A stretch of 64,000 bases of DNA from Sphingopyxis alaskensis RB2256. Lineage in GTDB: Bacteria; Pseudomonadota; Alphaproteobacteria; Sphingomonadales; Sphingomonadaceae. The notes below the pieces were generated by a model, which worked only from the letters and a program-made list of their open reading frames with translations, was not told the DNA's origin and searched no databases. Numbering within the stretch: position 1 is the stretch's first letter; each line of letters opens with the position of its first letter. Shown piece after piece: positions 55,353 through 64,000 of the stretch. Location of the stretch: the NCBI RefSeq assembly GCF_000013985.1, contig NC_008048.1, positions 496,001 through 560,000 of the forward strand, read 5' to 3'. Both the position numbers and the translations under genes were made by a program.

Positions 55353-56942
55353 TCAGGGCGCGGTGGTCGGCACCGGGATGTGCACGCTCGCGCCGGGCCC
55401 GAGCGGCAGGTCGAGCGCGACCCAGCCGATCACCAGCGCCGTGCCGGTGACGAGCAGCCCGATCGAATAGGGCAGCATCGTCGCGGCGAGGCTGCCCAGG
55501 CCGAAGCTCGGCTGCCAGCGCTGGCAGAAAATCAGGATCAGCGGGAAATAGACCATCAGCGGGGTGATGATGTTGGTCGACCCGTCGCCGACGCGATAGG
55601 CCGCGGTCGTCATTTCGGCGCTGATGCCGAGCAGCATCAGCATCGGCACGAGCACCGGGGCAAGCAGCGCCCATTTGGCGCTCGCCGACCCGACGAACAG
55701 ATTGAGCGCCGCGGTGAGCAGCACGATCGCCGCGAGCAGTACGGGCGCGGGCAGATCCATCGCCTTCAGCCCGTCGGCGCCGTGAACGGCGAGGATCAGC
55801 CCGAGGTTCGACCAGGCGAACATCGCCACAAAATGCGCCGCGGCAAAGGCGAGCACGAGATAATAGGCCATGTCGCCCATCGACTCGCTCATCATTTTCA
55901 CCAGGTCGCGGTGGTTGCCGACCACCCCCGTGGCGCGGCCATAGGCCCAGCCGGCGAGCAGGAAGAGCAGGAAAAAGCCCGCGACGAGCGATTGGTAAAA
56001 GGGGGTGAAGCGGCCCTCCGGCGGGCCATCCTCGGCGACCAGCGGCGTGCCGGGGCCGAGCGTGAAGAGCAGCCACAACCCGATCACGAACAGGATCGCC
56101 AGCCCTGCGTGGCGCAGCCCCTTGCGCTCGCCGTCGTTCAGCGGGCGGTCCTGTTCGCCGATGTCGCCCTTCGCCGCGAGCCCGGCTGGGACATAGCTGC
56201 CAAGGCGCGGTTCGATGATGCGGTCGGTGACGTACCAGATGACCGGCAGGAAGAGGAACAGCATCACGGCGATGAAATACCAGTTGCCGGCGATATTCGC
56301 CTGCCAGTCGCCGAACACGGTTTCGACCGCCGCCTCGGTGATGCCGAACAGCAGGGCGTCGAGCTGGCCGGGCAGCAGATTGGCCGAAAAGCCGCCCGAT
56401 ACGCCCGCGAACGCCGCGGCGATCCCTGCAACCGGATGGCGCCCGGCGGCGTGATAGATCACCGCCGCCAGCGGGATCAGGACGACATAGGCGGCGTCGG
56501 CGGCGAGATTGCCCATCATCGCGACAAAGGCGACGAGCGGGGTGAGCAGCCATTGCGGCGCGCCGCGCACGCTCGCGTGCATCGCGGTGCCGAACAGGCC
56601 GCTGCGTTCGGCGACGCCCGCGCCGAGCATGACGACGAGCACATAGCCGAGCGGATGGAAATGGGTGAAGGTCGCGGGCATTTCGACCCACAGCCGCGCG
56701 ATATTGTCGGCACTGAGCAGGCTGGTCGCGGCGATCACTTTCTGCCGTCCGGTTTCGGGATCGACCTCGGTGGGATGGAGCGCCGACCAGCCCGCCGCCG
56801 ATGCAATCACCGAGATGACGACCAGAATGCCGACGAGCCACAGGAACAGCACCACGGGATCAGGCAGGCGGTTGCCCACCCGTTCGATCCATCCCAGGAC
56901 GCCCTTTTGCGGCGGCGTGGCGGCGGCACTGCTGTCGGTCAT
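55353..56942 (-). CDS. AbgT family transporter
   Basis: Inner-membrane transporter of 529 residues, related to AbgT (p-aminobenzoyl-glutamate uptake) and MtrF (drug/sulfonamide efflux). Seen: WIERVGNRLPDPVVLFLWLVGI, EMPATFTHFHPLGYVLVVML, GFSANLLPGQLDALLFGITEA and near the end FVGSASAKWALLAPVLVPML with GDGSTNIITPLMVYF. AGGGA six bases before the ATG. Converges on nsrR with 19 bases between; divergent from tdk. Confidence 0.9.
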   Translation of the reverse strand: MTDSSAAATPPQKGVLGWIERVGNRLPDPVVLFLWLVGILVVISVIASAAGWSALHPTEVDPETGRQKVIAATSLLSADNIARLWVEMPATFTHFHPLGYVLVVMLGAGVAERSGLFGTAMHASVRGAPQWLLTPLVAFVAMMGNLAADAAYVVLIPLAAVIYHAAGRHPVAGIAAAFAGVSGGFSANLLPGQLDALLFGITEAAVETVFGDWQANIAGNWYFIAVMLFLFLPVIWYVTDRIIEPRLGSYVPAGLAAKGDIGEQDRPLNDGERKGLRHAGLAILFVIGLWLLFTLGPGTPLVAEDGPPEGRFTPFYQSLVAGFFLLFLLAGWAYGRATGVVGNHRDLVKMMSESMGDMAYYLVLAFAAAHFVAMFAWSNLGLILAVHGADGLKAMDLPAPVLLAAIVLLTAALNLFVGSASAKWALLAPVLVPMLMLLGISAEMTTAAYRVGDGSTNIITPLMVYFPLILIFCQRWQPSFGLGSLAATMLPYSIGLLVTGTALVIGWVALDLPLGPGASVHIPVPTTAP

Positions 56943-56999
56943 CCCTGTTCCCTTTTTTGATCGTCTTGTCGTTCGCGTGGCGCCGACTATAGCCGGGCC

Positions 57000-57593
57000 A
57001 TGGCCAAGCTCTACTTTTATTATGCCAGCATGAACGCCGGCAAATCGACGACGCTGCTGCAGGCGGATTTCAACTATCGCGAGCGCGGCATGGAAACAAT
57101 GCTGTGGACCGCGGCGCTCGACGACCGCTACGGCACGGGGCAGGTGACGAGCCGGATCGGCTTGATGGCGGCGGCACACAAGTTTGATCCCGAAAGCGAT
57201 CTGTTCGCCGCGGTGAGCGCCGAAAATGCGGAACGGCCGCTGGCCTGCGTGCTTGTCGACGAGGCGCAATTCCTGTCGCGTGAGCAGGTGTTGCAACTGG
57301 CGCGGCTCGCCGATGAGGTGAATATCCCGGTGCTCTGTTACGGCCTGCGCACCGATTTCGCCGCGAACCTGTTTCCCGGCTCGGCGGCGCTGCTCGGCCT
57401 TGCCGACGCGCTCGTCGAACTCAAAGCCGTGTGCGAATGCGGGCGCAAGGCGACGATGAACCTGCGCGTCGATGAAAACGGCCGCGCGGTGGTCGAAGGC
57501 GCGCAGACCGAGATCGGCGGCAACGACCGCTATGTCGCGATGTGTCGGCGGCATTTCATGGAAAAGCGACGCGAGGCGGCCGCGGATGCTTGA
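57000..57593 (+). CDS. tdk: Thymidine kinase
   Basis: Type II thymidine kinase for pyrimidine salvage, 197 residues. P-loop [13 protein letters not shown], the [13 protein letters not shown]alker B/lasso region, [16 protein letters not shown], and the zinc cysteines in [11 protein letters not shown] and MCRRHF. A slightly long C-terminus overlaps the next gene by eight bases. Starts 57 bases from the divergent AbgT gene. Confidence 0.96.
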   Translation: MAKLYFYYASMNAGKSTTLLQADFNYRERGMETMLWTAALDDRYGTGQVTSRIGLMAAAHKFDPESDLFAAVSAENAERPLACVLVDEAQFLSREQVLQLARLADEVNIPVLCYGLRTDFAANLFPGSAALLGLADALVELKAVCECGRKATMNLRVDENGRAVVEGAQTEIGGNDRYVAMCRRHFMEKRREAAADA

Positions 57594-58122
57594 CCGGCTC
57601 TATGTCGAGCTGACCGAGGGCGACCTTCGGCTCGTCAAGCTCGCCGAAGCACACCGCGAGGCGCTGCGCGCCGCTTGCGCCGCCGATGGCGACGTCTGGC
57701 CGATCTATTCGTCGAGTTACGATCCCGACCATTTCGACGCGAGTTTCACCGCGCTCATCGGCCATGAAAGCCGGATGCCTTATGCGGTCATCGAAGGCGA
57801 GGCGCTGGTCGGCATGACCGCGTGGCTGCGTCCCGATGTGTCGGCGCAGACGGTCGAGCTGGGTAACAGCTATATTCACCCCGGCGCGCGCGGCACCGGG
57901 CTCAACGGCCGGGTCAAGCGGTTGATGCTCGATCACGCCTTTTCCGTCGGTTTTCGCCGCGTCGAGTTCCGCATCGACGAGCGGAACGGCCGGTCGCAGG
58001 CAGCGGTCGCCAAGCTCGGCTGCACGAAGGAGGGCGTGTTGCGCGCCGAGCGCATCACCTGGACCGGGCATGTGCGCGACACCGGGCTGTGGTCGATCCT
58101 GGCGGAGGAGTGGACGGGATAA
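57586..58122 (+). CDS. GNAT family N-acetyltransferase (RimJ/RimL-like)
   Basis: 178 residues, acetyl-CoA dependent. Seen: [50 protein letters not shown] (acetyl-CoA loop) and [21 protein letters not shown] then [12 protein letters not shown], the RimJ/RimL pattern. Overlaps tdk by eight bases, so they are co-translated. It may modify protein N-termini or small amines; target unknown. A palindromic repeat begins eight bases after its stop. Confidence 0.85.
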   Translation: MLDRLYVELTEGDLRLVKLAEAHREALRAACAADGDVWPIYSSSYDPDHFDASFTALIGHESRMPYAVIEGEALVGMTAWLRPDVSAQTVELGNSYIHPGARGTGLNGRVKRLMLDHAFSVGFRRVEFRIDERNGRSQAAVAKLGCTKEGVLRAERITWTGHVRDTGLWSILAEEWTG

Positions 58123-58130
58123 CAGGCTTC

Positions 58131-58158
58131 GTCATTGCTTCGCTGCGCTCGCAATGAC
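58131..58158. repeat. GTCATTGC-type short palindrome
   Basis: GTCATTGCTTCGCTGCGCTC then GCAATGAC, outer arms of eight bases paired. It is an inverted single-hairpin version of the left end of 31116-31201 and follows a stop codon closely. Confidence 0.75.
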
Positions 58159-58210
58159 GAATGGCAGAGGGTCAGCCTTAGTTCAGACTCACCCGGCTAT
58201 GGAAGGCGCC

Positions 58211-58615
58211 ATGAAGAACCTCGCACTCTCCCTGGCCGCTGCGCTCCTTCCCCTTTCGGTCGCGGCGGCCGACGAGCCCGTCAGGGAAGCGCGCGCGCTC
58301 GGCGTCGAATCGAGCATTGTGTTCCCCAGCGACAGTTCGATCCGCAACTGGCGCGCTGACGATGGCCGCGGCGTCTGGATCCAGGACCGCCGCGGCGACT
58401 GGTATTATGGCGCCTTTGCGGGCTATTGCCGCGACATCGACTTTGCGCACACGATCGGTGTCGAAACGCGCGGCGCGGCGCGGCTCGACCGCTTTTCGGC
58501 GATCATCGTGCGCGGTGAGCGCTGCCCTCTCGCCTCCTTCGTGACCTCCGCGCCGCCACCGTCGAAGCGGGACAAGTCGGAGGACATCATGGGCGAAAAC
58601 CCGGCGGCAAATTGA
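58211..58615 (+). CDS. DUF6491-like secreted protein
   Basis: 134 residues with a signal peptide (NLALSLAAALLPLSVAAADE). The mature part has two cysteines (GYCRDIDF, GERCPLASF) placed to form a disulfide, and an aromatic-rich segment RNWRADDGRGVWIQDRRGDW. GGAAGG stands four bases before ATG 58211; a start at 58199 is in frame. Family assignment is by pattern; function unknown. It precedes truB by 33 bases. Confidence 0.7.
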   Translation: MKNLALSLAAALLPLSVAAADEPVREARALGVESSIVFPSDSSIRNWRADDGRGVWIQDRRGDWYYGAFAGYCRDIDFAHTIGVETRGAARLDRFSAIIVRGERCPLASFVTSAPPPSKRDKSEDIMGENPAAN

Positions 58616-58648
58616 CAAGCGCCGCCCGGCGCGCCTAGCGCCGCGGCG

Positions 58649-59605
58649 ATGAACGGCTGGATCATCCTCGACAAACCCGTGGGGCTGGGCTCGACGCAGG
58701 CGGTCGGCGCGGTCAAGCGCGTGTGCCGCGAGGCGGGGCTGGGCAAGGCCAAGGTCGGCCACGGCGGGACGCTCGACCCGCTGGCGTCGGGCGTTCTGCC
58801 GATCGCGCTCGGCGAGGCGACAAAGCTCTGCGGGCGGATGCTCGATGCCAGCAAGACCTATGATTTTACAGTGCGGTTTGGGATGGAAACCGCGGGGCTC
58901 GATGCCGAGGGTGAGGTGGTGGCGACGAGCGACGTGCGGCCGACGCTGGCGGAGATTGATGCGGTGTTGCCGCGCTTTACCGGACCGATCGAGCAGGTGC
59001 CGCCGGCTTACTCCGCAATAAAGATCGATGGCGAGCGGGCGTATGATCGCGCGCGCAAGGGTGAGGCGGTTGAGATGAAGGCGCGGGGGGTGACCGTCTA
59101 TTCCCTTCGTCATGCCGGACTTGATCCGGCATCTATCGCCGCGGGCGCCGAATGGACCCCGGATCAAGTCCGGGGTGACGAGGGCGGGGAGGATCGGCTT
59201 GAATCCATCACACTTACCGCCCATGTTTCCAAGGGCACATATATCCGCTCGCTCGCCCGCGACATCGCGCGCGCGGTCGGCAGCGTCGGCCATGTCACCA
59301 TGCTCCGCCGTACGAAAGCCGGGCCGTTCACGCTCGAACGCGCGATTTCGCTGGACAAATTGAACGCTTTCGGCCAAGGCGCCGCGCAATCAGAGATTAT
59401 TCTGCCGCTCGAGGCAGGGCTGGTCGACATCCCGGCTCTTGACCTTTCCCCGGAAGCGGCAGGGGCGATCCGCCAGGGTCGCGTCTGGACCGGGGTTAGC
59501 ACGCACGACGGGCTCTATTGGGGACGCGACGCCGAGAACCGGCCCGTTGCCTTGATCGAGGCTTTGGCGGGAACGCTGAAGGTAGTGCGGGGCTTCAACC
59601 TGTAA
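58649..59605 (+). CDS. truB: tRNA pseudouridine(55) synthase with repeat-encoded insertion
   Basis: Forms pseudouridine 55 in the T-loop of tRNAs, 318 residues. The catalytic aspartate is Asp43 in [15 protein letters not shown]; also [40 protein letters not shown] and [14 protein letters not shown]. Between VTVYSL and [14 protein letters not shown] lie about 28 extra residues (154-177 and a few more, RHAGLDPAS onward), encoded by an in-frame palindromic repeat. The frame is intact and the essential motifs are kept, so the enzyme is probably active. First gene of truB-rpsO-pnp. Confidence 0.95.
   Translation: MNGWIILDKPVGLGSTQAVGAVKRVCREAGLGKAKVGHGGTLDPLASGVLPIALGEATKLCGRMLDASKTYDFTVRFGMETAGLDAEGEVVATSDVRPTLAEIDAVLPRFTGPIEQVPPAYSAIKIDGERAYDRARKGEAVEMKARGVTVYSLRHAGLDPASIAAGAEWTPDQVRGDEGGEDRLESITLTAHVSKGTYIRSLARDIARAVGSVGHVTMLRRTKAGPFTLERAISLDKLNAFGQGAAQSEIILPLEAGLVDIPALDLSPEAAGAIRQGRVWTGVSTHDGLYWGRDAENRPVALIEALAGTLKVVRGFNL
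59109..59179. repeat. GTCAT-class palindromic repeat inside truB
   Basis: 71 bases from GTCATGCCGGACTTGATCCG to CCCCGGATCAAGTCCGGGGT then GAC. The arms GGACTTGATCC and GGATCAAGTCC are perfect inverses. Entirely inside truB and in frame; no stop codon in the frame used. Confidence 0.9.
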
Positions 59606-59630
59606 GTCACGATGTTCGAGGAAAAGAAAT

Positions 59631-59900
59631 ATGTCGATTACCGCCGAGCGCAAAGCCGAAGTCATCAAGGACAATGCCCGCGACAAGGGCGATACCGGTT
59701 CGCCGGAGGTTCAGGTGGCGATCCTCACCGACCGCATCAACACGCTGACCGAACATTTCAAGACGCACCGCAAGGACAATCACAGCCGTCGCGGCCTGTT
59801 GATGATGGTCAACAAGCGCCGCAGCCTCCTCGACTATCTTCGCAAGAAGGACGAGGGCCGCTATCAGGCGCTGATCGCGAAGCTGGGCCTTCGCAAGTAA
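59631..59900 (+). CDS. rpsO: 30S ribosomal protein S15
   Basis: Binds 16S rRNA early in 30S assembly; 89 residues, the standard length. [38 protein letters not shown] and [13 protein letters not shown] are the family signatures. GAGGAAAAG precedes the ATG. Followed by a hairpin terminator, then pnp, the common bacterial order. Confidence 0.98.
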   Translation: MSITAERKAEVIKDNARDKGDTGSPEVQVAILTDRINTLTEHFKTHRKDNHSRRGLLMMVNKRRSLLDYLRKKDEGRYQALIAKLGLRK

Positions 59901-59909
59901 GACTTCGAG

Positions 59910-59938
59910 GGCGGCTCCGGGTTCCGGGGCCGCTTTCA
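59910..59938 (+). terminator. Hairpin terminator after rpsO
   Basis: GCGGCTCCGG and CCGGGGCCGC pair (one G-T) around a short loop, followed by TTTCAT. It can reduce read-through into pnp. The rest of the gap to 60093 is GC-rich with further inverted repeats, possibly where PNPase autoregulation or RNase III cleavage acts. Confidence 0.6.
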
Positions 59939-60092
59939 TATTGGTCCCGCGCAAGGCGCTGGACCACAGGGCCGCTCCCGCATCCGGCGGGACCGCCATG
60001 GGGCAGACAGACGCCCTGAACCGCCCCGGGCCGGATTGCCCGGACATGAGAGGCCCCGCCCGGCATAGGGCCCGGCGGGCGAAGGAAACCAC

Positions 60093-62408
<2,316 letters not shown>

Positions 62409-62432
62409 GTCTTTCGATTAGCGAACCGCGAA

Positions 62433-62459
62433 GGGGCTGCCGAGAGGCGGCCCCTTTTT
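62433..62459 (+). terminator. Rho-independent terminator after pnp
   Basis: GGGGCTGCC and GGCGGCCCC form a nine-base stem (one G-T pair) with loop GAGA, followed by TTTTTA. Beyond it, the remaining 230 bases to the cyclophilin gene hold no gene; CCGCCTTCGCGGGAGCGGC near 62490 resembles half of a GTCGC-class repeat. Confidence 0.85.
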
Positions 62460-62687
62460 ACTGGGACGGAATAGCGGTTTTTCGACAATAACCGCCTTCG
62501 CGGGAGCGGCGGCCTACTTCGCCGACTCGAGGCGCAACGAAGGAGCCGCTTGCGCCGCGCCTTTCGGTGTAGCGGTCAGCCGAACAGCCGGGTCTGCACG
62601 GGTTGCGCGCGGCCGGGTCCGGTTGCCGCCCGGCGGCATAGCCGGACATGATGTGAAAGCACTCGCATCGACGGCGCGGTTGCGGTT

Positions 62688-63392
62688 ATGGTCGGCACCA
62701 TGCTGACGCTTGCCGCCGCCCTGATCCTCGCCATCCAGCCCGCCGCCGTCCCGCCGCAGGCGACGCAATTGCCGCCGCCCGTGCCGCCGGTCCCGGCGCC
62801 GGTTACGCCGGTGGTCGAGGCCGATACGCGCCCCTTTGTCGCGCTCACCACCGATCTGGGGACAATCACCGTGCGGATCGAGGACAAGCGCGCGCCGGTG
62901 ACAGCCGCCAATTTCCTTCGCTATGTCGACACGAAGCGGATGGACGGGTTCCAATTCTATCGTTCGACCCGAAGCTGGGGCCCGGCGAACCAGCTCATCC
63001 AGGCCGGCAATCGCGGCGATGCGCGGCGCAATTATCCGCCGATCGCGCACGAACCGACGACCGCCACGGGCCTCACCCATTGCAAGGGGGCGCTGTCGAT
63101 GGCGCGGCTGAGTCCCGGCGATGCGACGACCGACTTTTTCCTGCTGCTCTCGGACATCAAGGGTTTCGACGCCGATGCGCCGGGCGGCGACGGTGTGGGT
63201 TTTGCAGTGTTCGGGGAGGTCGTCGCGGGCGCGGACGTCGCCGCGGCGATTTTCAACGCGCCGATCTCGCCGACCGCGGGCGAGGGGGTGATGGTGGGAC
63301 AGATCCTCGACCCGCAGGTGACAATCCGCACCGCGCGCCGCGTCCCCGCGCCTGCCGATGCGCCCAAGGGCTGCGTGGTCAAGGCACAATAG
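62688..63392 (+). CDS. Cyclophilin-type peptidyl-prolyl isomerase, exported
   Basis: Periplasmic PPIase, 234 residues. Hydrophobic export segment TLAAALILAIQPAAVPPQ then a proline-rich spacer (PPPVPPVPAPVTP). Cyclophilin core: VALTTDLGTITVRIEDKRAP, ANFLRYVDTKRMDGFQFYRS, GALSMARLSPGDATTDFFLL and GFAVFGEVVAGADV. The usual catalytic arginine occurs in FYRS. Start uncertain between ATG 62688 and 62700; neither has a clear ribosome site. Confidence 0.88.
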   Translation: MVGTMLTLAAALILAIQPAAVPPQATQLPPPVPPVPAPVTPVVEADTRPFVALTTDLGTITVRIEDKRAPVTAANFLRYVDTKRMDGFQFYRSTRSWGPANQLIQAGNRGDARRNYPPIAHEPTTATGLTHCKGALSMARLSPGDATTDFFLLLSDIKGFDADAPGGDGVGFAVFGEVVAGADVAAAIFNAPISPTAGEGVMVGQILDPQVTIRTARRVPAPADAPKGCVVKAQ

Positions 63393-63478
63393 CTTTCTCT
63401 TGCAAGGCAAGGCCGAAACCCGACCGGGCGTGCCATCATTTATTTTGCGTTCATCCGCGCTGTGGCTATACCGCGCGC

Positions 63479-64000
63479 ATGACTCGTTTTGCACCCTCGC
63501 GCGCCGCTGTGCGCCTGCTCGCCGCCGCATTCGTGATCACGCCCATGCTGGCGGCCTGCGCCGGTGGCGGCGGGGTCAAGCAGGATACGCGCTATGTCGC
63601 GCGCGACGTCAACACGCTCTACCGCGCCGCGCAGGAACGGCTCGACCGCGGGCAATACGGCATTGCCGCCGCGCTGTTCGACGAGGTCGAGCGTCAGCAT
63701 CCCTATTCGCCCTGGGCGCGCCGCGCACAGCTGATGAGCTCGTTCAGCTATTATATGGACCGCGAATATACGCCGGCGATCGAGGCCGCGCAGCGCTTCC
63801 TCGCGATCCATCCGGGCAACAAGGACGCACCCTATGCCTATTATCTGATCGCGCTCAGCTATTATGAGCAGATCAGCGACGTGACGCGCGACCAGCGGAT
63901 CACGCAGCAGGCGCAGGCCGCGCTTGGCGAAATCGTGCGCCGCTATCCCGACAGCCGCTATGCCGCCGACGCGCGGCTCAAACTCGACCTGGTACAGGAC
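63479..64000 (+). CDS. bamD: Outer membrane protein assembly factor BamD (partial)
   Basis: Essential lipoprotein of the BAM complex that inserts outer-membrane proteins. 174 codons from the ATG at 63479 run to the right edge without a stop. A lipoprotein signal ends in the lipobox PMLAAC, and tetratricopeptide-like helices follow: TLYRAAQERLDRGQYGIAAA, FDEVERQHPYSPWARRAQLM, YTPAIEAAQRFLAIHPGNKD and IVRRYPDSRYAADARLKLDL, as in BamD/ComL. About 90 C-terminal residues are expected beyond the window. Confidence 0.92.
   Translation, partial: MTRFAPSRAAVRLLAAAFVITPMLAACAGGGGVKQDTRYVARDVNTLYRAAQERLDRGQYGIAAALFDEVERQHPYSPWARRAQLMSSFSYYMDREYTPAIEAAQRFLAIHPGNKDAPYAYYLIALSYYEQISDVTRDQRITQQAQAALGEIVRRYPDSRYAADARLKLDLVQD

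Noticed and set aside
55353..57554. N-terminally extended AbgT frame
   Set aside because: The extension is antisense of tdk; AbgT begins at 56942 with a proper ribosome site.

Overview
The window reads as chromosomal DNA of a GC-rich alphaproteobacterium of the order Sphingomonadales, most likely Sphingopyxis or a close relative. The evidence is the gene set: class I PHA synthase with phasin, pyruvate dehydrogenase E1-beta with its own N-terminal lipoyl domain, eno followed by a DivIC/FtsB gene and pdhAB, DUF2794, DUF4170, an NDUFS4-type complex I subunit, and palindromic repeats typical of this group. The genus is inferred; no rRNA or marker gene here settles it. I see 67 protein genes, with the first (mlaF) and last (bamD) cut by the window edges. 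There is no tRNA, rRNA, CRISPR array, prophage, insertion sequence or plasmid gene. No gene-free gap exceeds about 300 bases; the longest gaps are largely filled by palindromic repeats.

Layout. 1-2.8 kb: Mla lipid transport permease and ATPase, with a divergent HAD phosphatase. 3-9.1 kb: a PLP trans-sulfuration enzyme, an SLC13 transporter and a compact run lgt-midA-GNAT-pgeF. 9.2-16.5 kb: acyl-CoA synthetase, cytochrome b plus molybdopterin oxidoreductase, cyclopropane fatty acid synthase, a DUF1801 protein and an S46 dipeptidyl-peptidase. 16.6-22.4 kb: argG, threonine aldolase, an EamA exporter, a secreted alpha/beta hydrolase and murA. 22.7-27.8 kb: an HxlR-controlled SDR/isomerase pair, clpS, phasin and PHA synthase. 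27.9-36.9 kb: alanine-type aminotransferase, MFS transporter, FMN reductase, purA, an esterase, GST with chorismate mutase, and polyprenyl diphosphate synthase. 36.9-43.7 kb: HrpB helicase, NDUFS4, a four-gene YqjDEK-like membrane operon, enolase and FtsB. 44-49.4 kb: pdhA-pdhB, a squalene/phytoene-synthase-like gene, cysE, DUF2794 and a DUF2157-like membrane protein. 49.6-56.9 kb: SDR, OprP-type porin, wax ester synthase/DGAT, a putative nitric-oxide cassette (DUF1971, small membrane protein, group III truncated haemoglobin, divergent NsrR-like regulator) and an AbgT transporter. 57-64 kb: thymidine kinase, GNAT, DUF6491, truB-rpsO-pnp, a cyclophilin and bamD.

Most of the window is housekeeping. 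The most distinctive feature is a set of dispersed palindromic elements in two size classes. The short class (about 70-90 bp, ends GTCAT/ATGAC or GTCGC/GCGAC) also lies inside reading frames: in frame in truB, in frame in the lipoyl-E1 linker of pdhB, over the start of the gene at 46505, and over the stop of the cyclopropane synthase gene. Three candidate regulatory palindromes fit their neighbours: HxlR at 24064-24080, PhaR-like boxes upstream of the phasin gene, and an NsrR-like site before the truncated haemoglobin.
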